This document shows, in pieces, positions 34,936 to 38,843 of a stretch of DNA of 38,843 nucleotides. Origin of the DNA: Dolichospermum sp. LEGE 00240 (lineage in GTDB: Bacteria; Cyanobacteriota; Cyanobacteriia; Cyanobacteriales; Nostocaceae). The position numbers were made by a program, and so were the translations under genes. Location: assembly GCF_015207875.1 (NCBI RefSeq), contig NZ_JADEVZ010000049.1:1-38843 (forward strand). The letters run 5' to 3'. How positions within the stretch are numbered: the first letter of the stretch is position 1; each line of letters begins with the position of its first letter. The notes under the pieces are model-generated. The model did not search any database. It saw only the letters and a list, made by a program, of their open reading frames with translations, and had not been told where the DNA came from.

Positions 34936-35160
34936 TTAGCTAACAGGGGAAAAGTTTTCGATTAAGTAGTTTTCTAAAAAGGTTTGGGTAGAAATACCCT
35001 GTTTTTGAGCTTCGGCTTCTAGTTGGTGAATTATCCAAAGCGGTAATTTTAGTTCCATTTTTTCTTTTTCTCGGTTGGGATGTCTGGCATGGAATAGGTC
35101 AAAAAATTCGCTCATATCCTCTCCGGCATCAAATTTGCGGTCAAATTCTTCGGCTTTCAT
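34936..35160 (-). CDS. brnA: BrnA-like antitoxin of the second BrnTA pair
   Basis: 74 residues: MKAEEFDRKFDAGEDMSEFF, then ELKLPLWIIHQLEAEAQKQG with STQTFLENYLIE at the end. This is a CopG/ribbon-helix-helix-type antitoxin with the same C-terminal pattern as BrnA. The start overlaps the end of brnT by 20 bp. Both genes of this pair look intact. Confidence 0.78.
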   Translation of the reverse strand: MKAEEFDRKFDAGEDMSEFFDLFHARHPNREKEKMELKLPLWIIHQLEAEAQKQGISTQTFLENYLIENFSPVS

Positions 35161-35416
35161 AAACTTTAATCTCCTCGGTACGGGAACGACGGACAGAAAC
35201 GATACGGATAATGTTGGTGCGATAGGTGATTACGGCTGTCCAGTATTTTTGATTGATAATACCGATAGCAAAAAATCTTTCTTCATCTTGGACTTTTCGG
35301 GCTGGAAACTCCAGTAGATTCGCATCTTCCCAAAGTTGTTGCGCTTTAATTAAGTCTATTCCGTGTTTTGCCAGATTGGTTTGACTTTTATTTTCATCAT
35401 ATTCAAAGTTACTCAT
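35141..35416 (-). CDS. brnT: BrnT-type RNase toxin, intact
   Basis: 91 residues from ATG 35416. FEYDENKSQTNLAKHGIDLI is the classic BrnT opening (F-x-(W/Y)-D-x-x-K...N-x-x-KHGI), and RIVSVRRSRTEEIKVYES the classic end. A longer frame from 35491 exists but the extra residues are not part of the family. RNase of the RelE/BrnT superfamily; inhibited by the BrnA-like protein encoded just downstream. Confidence 0.85.
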   Translation of the reverse strand: MSNFEYDENKSQTNLAKHGIDLIKAQQLWEDANLLEFPARKVQDEERFFAIGIINQKYWTAVITYRTNIIRIVSVRRSRTEEIKVYESRRI

Positions 35417-35431
35417 GTTTTTAGATTGTGC

Positions 35432-35487
35432 TTGTTCAGTAATGCCTAGTTTAATCATGTACCGACTGAACAACATTAAACTAGGCA
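35432..35487. promoter_or_regulatory. Interleaved inverted repeats upstream of the second brnTA
   Basis: TGCCTAGTTTAAT (35443-35455) pairs with ATTAAACTAGGCA (35475-35487), and TTGTTCAGT (35432-35440) with ACTGAACAA (35465-35473). The arms are interleaved, so only one hairpin can form at a time. The position, 16-71 bases before the toxin start, fits an operator for the BrnA-like repressor; that role is inferred. Confidence 0.45.
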
Positions 35488-35538
35488 TCACAGCTAAGTG
35501 TATGGTAATTTATTCTTCAAGATATCTCTACCAAATCA

Positions 35539-35808
35539 GCGATCGCCCTTCCCCAAACTGCTCAAAAGCGAACTGCTTGCAGCAGCGCTTCGCTATCCCA
35601 CTCCCACATCCCCCAAACAGCGATCGCCCTCCCCACATCCGAAAACAGCGAACTGCTTGCAGCAGCGCCTCGCTATCGCCCTCCCACACCCCAAAAGCGA
35701 TCGCACCTCCCCACATTGTAAAAAGCGAACTGCTTGCAGCAGCGCCTCGCTATTGCTCTCCCATATCCCAAAAAGTGATCGCCCTCCACATCCCAAAACA
35801 GCGATCGC
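35539..35808. repeat. HIP1-centred repeat array 4
   Basis: About ten units. Three carry type-A inserts (around 35564, 35647 and 35726), two of them with GCGCCTCGC in place of GCGCTTCGC. Others are plain GCGATCGC or decayed GTGATCGC. The right end joins directly to a truncated gene (35821). Confidence 0.85.
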
Positions 35809-35820
35809 CTTCGGTAAAGT

Positions 35821-35894
35821 TTTCAAACGCCCTCTTAGCTGGTGAAGAAATTGAAATTGTCATTGAACTAAATGGAAATTGGAGGTTTTTATGA
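35821..35894 (+). pseudogene. C-terminal scrap of a DUF6888-like partner gene
   Basis: An open frame without start reads FSNALLAGEEIEIVIELNGN then WRFL and stop. The AGxEIEIxIxxNGxW pattern resembles the end of the small cyanobacterial proteins that precede DUF6887 genes. The stop TGA overlaps the ATGATG of the next gene, as in a coupled pair. The N-terminal part has been replaced by the repeat array. Confidence 0.5.
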
Positions 35895-36091
35895 TGAAAT
35901 CTGACTTAACTAATATGACTATAGCTCAGTTGCGTCATTATGTTTTGGAACATAATGATGATCAACAAGCCTTTTATCTTTTGATAGATCGCTTGAAAAA
36001 TAATACTTCTGCTCAAAATTTCCCCTGCCCTAATACTCCAGAAAATATTAAAATTATGAAACAGGCAATTCAAGAGAAATTCACTAAATAG
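35891..36091 (+). CDS. DUF6887-like small protein
   Basis: 66 residues: MMKSDLTNMTIAQLRHYVLE, HNDDQQAFYLLIDRL and CPNTPENIKIMKQAIQEKF. The MTxxELRxYVLxHxxDxxAFY pattern matches DUF6887, a small family of unknown role often found as the second gene of a TA-like pair. GGAGG at 35881-35885 supports ATG 35891 (the next codon is also ATG). Confidence 0.72.
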   Translation: MMKSDLTNMTIAQLRHYVLEHNDDQQAFYLLIDRLKNNTSAQNFPCPNTPENIKIMKQAIQEKFTK

Positions 36092-36107
36092 TTATTAATA
36101 TTAGACT

Positions 36108-36290
36108 GCGATCGCCCTCACAACCCCAAAAAGCGAACTGCTTGCAGCAGCGCTTCGCTATCGCCCTCCCACACCCCAAAAGCGATCGCCCCTAACATTC
36201 TCAAAAAGCGATTCCTACATCCCTAAAAAGCGATCGCACCTCCCCACATCCCCAAAAAGCGAACTGACAAGTCAGCACTTGCGCTATCGC
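36108..36290. repeat. HIP1-centred repeat array 5
   Basis: About six units: plain GCGATCGC, one type-A split unit (around 36128-36163) and one type-B unit in which GCGA is 36259-36262, the insert 36263-36286 and TCGC 36287-36290. Spacers include CCTCACAACCCC and CCTCCCCACATCCCC. Confidence 0.85.
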
Positions 36291-36312
36291 CCCCTCAATA
36301 CCAAAACTTAGT

Positions 36313-36474
36313 TTAGGATAGTGATTTGATGAGAGGTTGAGTAATAATTTTTCTGTTTTTAGCTACCTGTTTTTTCCTTAAATCTTGACAAATTTCATGC
36401 AAATCATAATTAAAAGATTTAGCGTGTTCTTCTCGAATTTTGTAAATTTCTTCTAATACTTCATCTTTCCACAT
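36313..36474 (-). CDS. Small antitoxin downstream of the PIN gene
   Basis: 53 residues: MWKDEVLEEIYKIREEHAKS, FNYDLHEICQDLRKKQVAKN, ending KIITQPLIKSLS. The pattern (IxEExxxIREExxxxFNYDLxxIxxDLxxxQ) is common in cyanobacterial small antitoxins linked to PIN genes. It starts 2 bp after the PIN stop, so toxin precedes antitoxin here. It is too short for length-filtered gene calling. Its 3' end is duplicated at 34075-34128. Confidence 0.7.
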   Translation of the reverse strand: MWKDEVLEEIYKIREEHAKSFNYDLHEICQDLRKKQVAKNRKIITQPLIKSLS

Positions 36475-36476
36475 TG

Positions 36477-36950
36477 TTAATCTCCCATAAGTTCATAGGG
36501 TGTACAAATTGTTGGTAGTTCATATCCAGATTCAATACTAATTTGTGAGAGTTTTTTCTGGATTTGTGCGTTAGCGATATGTTTACAGTTCCATGTTAAC
36601 AAATAATCTACTTTATAAACAGTGGCTAAGGCAATATGCAAAGCATCATCAGATGCTTTAGGAGGAAGATTGCTTTTGATCAGAAATTGCTGGGCTAATT
36701 CTTCCACTGCTTCATTGATTGCTAATAATGGTAATTCACTTATTAGCTCTAGTCTTTTAGTAGCTATTTCTTGATCTCCTCTCGCTAATTCTTCTAAAAC
36801 TACTTCCGAGATATATAGAGTAAAATTTTGCCGACGAGTATCCCACCAATTTTGTGTAATTACTGAATTTGAAGCAGTAATTAGATTAGTGCTTGGTCTA
36901 ATTATAAGATAGCCAATAACACTGGTATCAAGATATAAACTTTCAATCAT
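36477..36950 (-). CDS. PIN-domain RNase toxin (VapC family), intact
   Basis: 157 residues. LYLDTSVIGYLI provides the first acidic residue, VVLEELARGD the second, and KASDDALHIALATVYKVDYL with LLTWNCKHIAN the C-terminal acidic cluster and core strand. This is the longer PIN subgroup frequent in cyanobacteria. It ends ICTPYELMGD. The reading frame is undamaged, and the small antitoxin follows 2 bp downstream. Confidence 0.85.
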   Translation of the reverse strand: MIESLYLDTSVIGYLIIRPSTNLITASNSVITQNWWDTRRQNFTLYISEVVLEELARGDQEIATKRLELISELPLLAINEAVEELAQQFLIKSNLPPKASDDALHIALATVYKVDYLLTWNCKHIANAQIQKKLSQISIESGYELPTICTPYELMGD

Positions 36951-36999
36951 TATTAAATACTTATAAAATGATTTATCTTTGTATTATATCATGTCTAAT

Positions 37000-37104
37000 G
37001 TTTCCTGCTTTAAATTCTAAGAACTCGATAAATTTAATTACTTCATTGCGCTGTTCAAGAGGTAATTGTTTAATTTTAGCGATCGCCATTTCTAATGTGA
37101 TCAT
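37000..37104 (-). pseudogene. Truncated duplicate of the DUF2281 antitoxin
   Basis: ATG 37104 opens MITLEMAIAKIKQLPLEQRN and continues to FLEFKAGN, matching the first 35 residues of the antitoxin at 33658-33885 with only a few base changes. Homology stops abruptly near 36998. Upstream the match continues through the promoter region into the start of the next array (37105-37180 versus 33886-33960). So a segment including repeat array DNA was duplicated. Confidence 0.85.
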
Positions 37105-37170
37105 TTATTGGTTTTTCCTGTAATTTTAAGTTACTTCTATTTTAGCAAATGATTTTTAGGTCGTGCTTCG

Positions 37171-37391
37171 TGATCGCCCTCCCCACATCGCCAAACAGCG
37201 ATCGCACATCATCAACATCTCCCAACAGCGATCGCACTTTCCACATCCCTCAACTGGTTGCCCCTCACTCCCCAAAAAGCGAACTGCTTGCAGCAGCGCT
37301 TCGCTATCGCCCTTCCCTCATCCTCAAAACAGCGAACTGCTTGCAGCAGCGCCTCGCTATCGCCCTCCCACATCCCAAAAAAAGCGATCGC
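37171..37391. repeat. HIP1-centred repeat array 6
   Basis: About seven units: decayed GTGATCGC, several plain GCGATCGC, and two type-A split units (around 37278 and 37332, the second with GCGCCTCGC). One spacer contains an unusual ACATCATCAACATCTCCC. Confidence 0.85.
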
Positions 37392-37410
37392 TAATTTCAC
37401 AAGATGATAA

Positions 37411-37797
37411 TTACCAAATCACGGAGCATTTGTAACTTTTAAAAACGGAGTCACGGCTAACTAATGTTGCATTTTCAATTTTGGATTGAGCTATAAGCAT
37501 TCTATCAAAGGGATCTTTATGGTGCAGTGGTAAAGTTTTTAATTCCAAAATATGAGGAAGTGTTGCAGATATTAACCGGATATTATTTCGCTCCCGCTGA
37601 ATCTTTAGCATAAGTTCTAGATCGTCTCTGAGAGCAAGTTTGCCTAGCTGAATTTTGATTTGCATTTCCCATAGACTGACAACGCTAATAATTACTTCAT
37701 TATCAGGATCTTGAAGTAAGTGTATTGTGCTTTTAGGAATACACTCTGGATCGCTATGCCACCACATGAAAGCATGAGTATCAAGCAACAATTTCAT
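37411..37797 (-). CDS. VapC-like PIN toxin, intact
   Basis: 128 residues from ATG 37797: MKLLLDTHAFMWW with Asp, SLWEMQIKIQLGKL with Glu, HHKDPFDRMLIAQS with the D-x-x-D pair and RDSVFKSYKCSVIW at the end. This PIN subgroup (DTHxxLWW...SLWE) normally pairs with a preceding VapB/Phd- or DUF2281-like antitoxin. Its start overlaps the antitoxin stop by 4 bp. A longer frame to 37812 adds five non-conserved residues. Confidence 0.87.
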   Translation of the reverse strand: MKLLLDTHAFMWWHSDPECIPKSTIHLLQDPDNEVIISVVSLWEMQIKIQLGKLALRDDLELMLKIQRERNNIRLISATLPHILELKTLPLHHKDPFDRMLIAQSKIENATLVSRDSVFKSYKCSVIW

Positions 37798-38018
37798 GAT
37801 TCTCCTAGCCAAAACTCATCGGGTAATGGATCGTCAAAATCAGCAGTAAATATGCAAGATCCTAAACCAAGTCCTGCTTGGCGTAGCTGTTTGGATGAGG
37901 AGTCTTGAGGCTTTTGATTAATCTTTATTTCTACCCATTGCAATAGTTGTGTAGCTAGTTGGATTTGCTCCTGAATGTCTAAATTTTTAGCTTCGTTTAA
38001 GAGTTCTTTTAATGGCAT
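37794..38018 (-). CDS. VapB-like antitoxin
   Basis: 74 residues from ATG 38018: MPLKELLNEAKNLDIQEQIQ, then a linker and a C-terminal GLGLGSCIFTADFDDPLPDE, FWLGES. The D-F-D-(E/D)-P-(L/M)-P tail is shared with the antitoxin at 33658 and is the toxin-binding part. An ATG at 38054 would add 12 residues. It forms a coupled pair with the PIN gene. Confidence 0.78.
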   Translation of the reverse strand: MPLKELLNEAKNLDIQEQIQLATQLLQWVEIKINQKPQDSSSKQLRQAGLGLGSCIFTADFDDPLPDEFWLGES

Positions 38019-38060
38019 ATAGTTGGCTACCTTGCAAGATACTACTGCAATCATTTTAGC

Positions 38061-38630
38061 GCGATCGCACCAATTTCTAAAACCAATGATCGCCCCTTAC
38101 ATCCCTAAAAAGCGAACTGACAAGTCAGCGCTTGCGCTATCGCCCCTCACATCCCCAAACAGCGAATTGACAAGTCAGCGTTCAGCGATCGCCCTCACAT
38201 CCCAAAAACAGCGATCGCCCTCACAACCCCAAACAGCGAACTGCTTGCAGCAGCGCTTCGCTATCGCCCTCTCACACCCCAAACAGCGATCGCCCCTCCA
38301 CATCCCCCAAAAAGCGATCGCCCTCCACATCCCCTAAAAGCGATCGCCCCTCACATCCCCAAACAGCGAACTGCTTGCAGCAGCGCTTCGCTATCGCCCT
38401 CCACATCCCCAACAGCGATCGCTCTCACCACATCCCCAAAAAGCGATCGCATCCCCCACATCCCAAAAAGCGATCGCCCCCCACATCCCAAAAAGCGAAC
38501 TGCTTGCAGCAGCGCTTCGCTATCGCCCCCCACATCCCCAACAGCGATCGCTCTCACCACATCCCGAAAAAGAGATCGCACCCCCACATCCCAAAAAGTG
38601 ATCGCCCTCCCCACATCCCCAAAAGCGATC
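38061..38630. repeat. HIP1-centred repeat array 7 (largest)
   Basis: About 18-20 units over 570 bp: three type-A split units (around 38236, 38366 and 38494), two type-B units (around 38111 and 38158, the second decayed) and many plain GCGATCGC. The commonest spacer is CCCTCCACATCCCCAAAAA. Some stretches repeat at higher order: the block around 38366-38450 resembles that around 38494-38575. Confidence 0.88.
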
Positions 38631-38756
38631 CTGTCAAAAAATCAACCAGCTAAAGACTTCTTGAACGTTTAGCTCTAATGAAATCCCTGTAAGAACAGGC
38701 AGACGATCACTATTTTTACAGCAGTTTGCGATCAAGTCCAGTACAAAAATAGCTAT

Positions 38757-38843
38757 CTAAATAGGGTCAAAAAACAATCCACAATGATTAAACCAATTGA
38801 GAGCATTTTCATCAGTAATAGCATTAACCGCCATAGTAATTGC
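38757..38843 (-). CDS. Probable IS630-family transposase, C-terminal fragment
   Basis: The frame is open at the window edge and ends at 38757: AITMAVNAITDENALNWFNH followed by CGLFFDPI. The I..A...I....A..WF.HCG pattern is the usual end of IS630-like DDE transposases. Only 28 residues are visible, so the family call is tentative. The 120 bases between the last repeat array and this stop hold nothing else that I recognise. Confidence 0.5.
   Translation of the reverse strand, partial: AITMAVNAITDENALNWFNHCGLFFDPI

Noticed and set aside
33105-38630. CRISPR array reading of the HIP1-centred repeats
   Set aside because: Unit lengths vary, the spacers are near-identical C-rich tracts and not unique sequences, and no cas gene is in view.
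32159-38630. Integron cassette array
   Set aside because: The repeats lack the attC architecture and no integron integrase gene is visible, so only the analogy is kept.
35415-38653. Long open frames through the repeat arrays on both strands (rich in LLAAALRYRPP or EALLQAV)
   Set aside because: They arise from translating the repeat units themselves, in several frames and on both strands, with no start signals. The same peptides recur in every array.

Overview
The window looks like chromosomal DNA of a filamentous (Nostocales-type) cyanobacterium. It encodes PetM (cytochrome b6f) and Ycf39 (photosystem II assembly). The HIP1 octamer GCGATCGC is scattered everywhere and there are many small dispersed repeats. 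The genus cannot be read from the sequence alone.

Layout. (1) 1-126: end of an IS5-family insertion sequence that cuts a hypothetical gene. (2) 479-3627: repeat-rich spacer, then an amylo-alpha-1,6-glucosidase-like gene on the minus strand. (3) 3983-6300: OpuC-type compatible-solute ABC transporter, with the permease fused to the binding protein. (4) 6311-6715: scrap of a hepT gene cut by an IS5-related MITE. (5) 6878-10240: a very large tandem-duplicated alkaline phosphatase with an RTX-like tail. (6) 10457-18677: deleted mntA/hepT pair, DUF427 gene, pdxA, petM, ycf39, nadK, der and ecfT, mostly conserved core genes. (7) 18850-29073: a minus-strand surface-glycan region (polytopic membrane protein, RffA-type aminotransferase, methyltransferase, GNAT acetyltransferase, GT2 glycosyltransferase). 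It is interrupted by two near-identical Rpn-family genes, DUF29 genes and a hicB remnant. (8) 29457-32089: two small membrane proteins and an RDD/pentapeptide-repeat protein. (9) 32159-38630: a chain of toxin-antitoxin (TA) modules (BrnTA twice, VapBC-like twice, PIN plus small antitoxin, MazF-like, DUF6887, one orphan antitoxin), separated by arrays of HIP1-centred repeats that all point the same way. (10) 38757-38843: the C-terminus of a probable IS630-family transposase.

How it fits together. The core genes look ordinary and intact. The accessory parts show heavy turnover: at least two MITE families, solo element ends, foldback repeats, a fresh tandem gene duplication, and TA modules in several stages of decay. 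In the TA island the damage falls mainly on toxins: a nonsense codon in one BrnT, a frameshift in one VapC, and a missing start codon in the MazF-like gene. The neighbouring antitoxin frames remain open. In many array units the HIP1 octamer is split exactly at its centre by one of two related 24-nt inserts. The combination of co-oriented repeat spacers and TA cassettes is the most unusual structure in the window.
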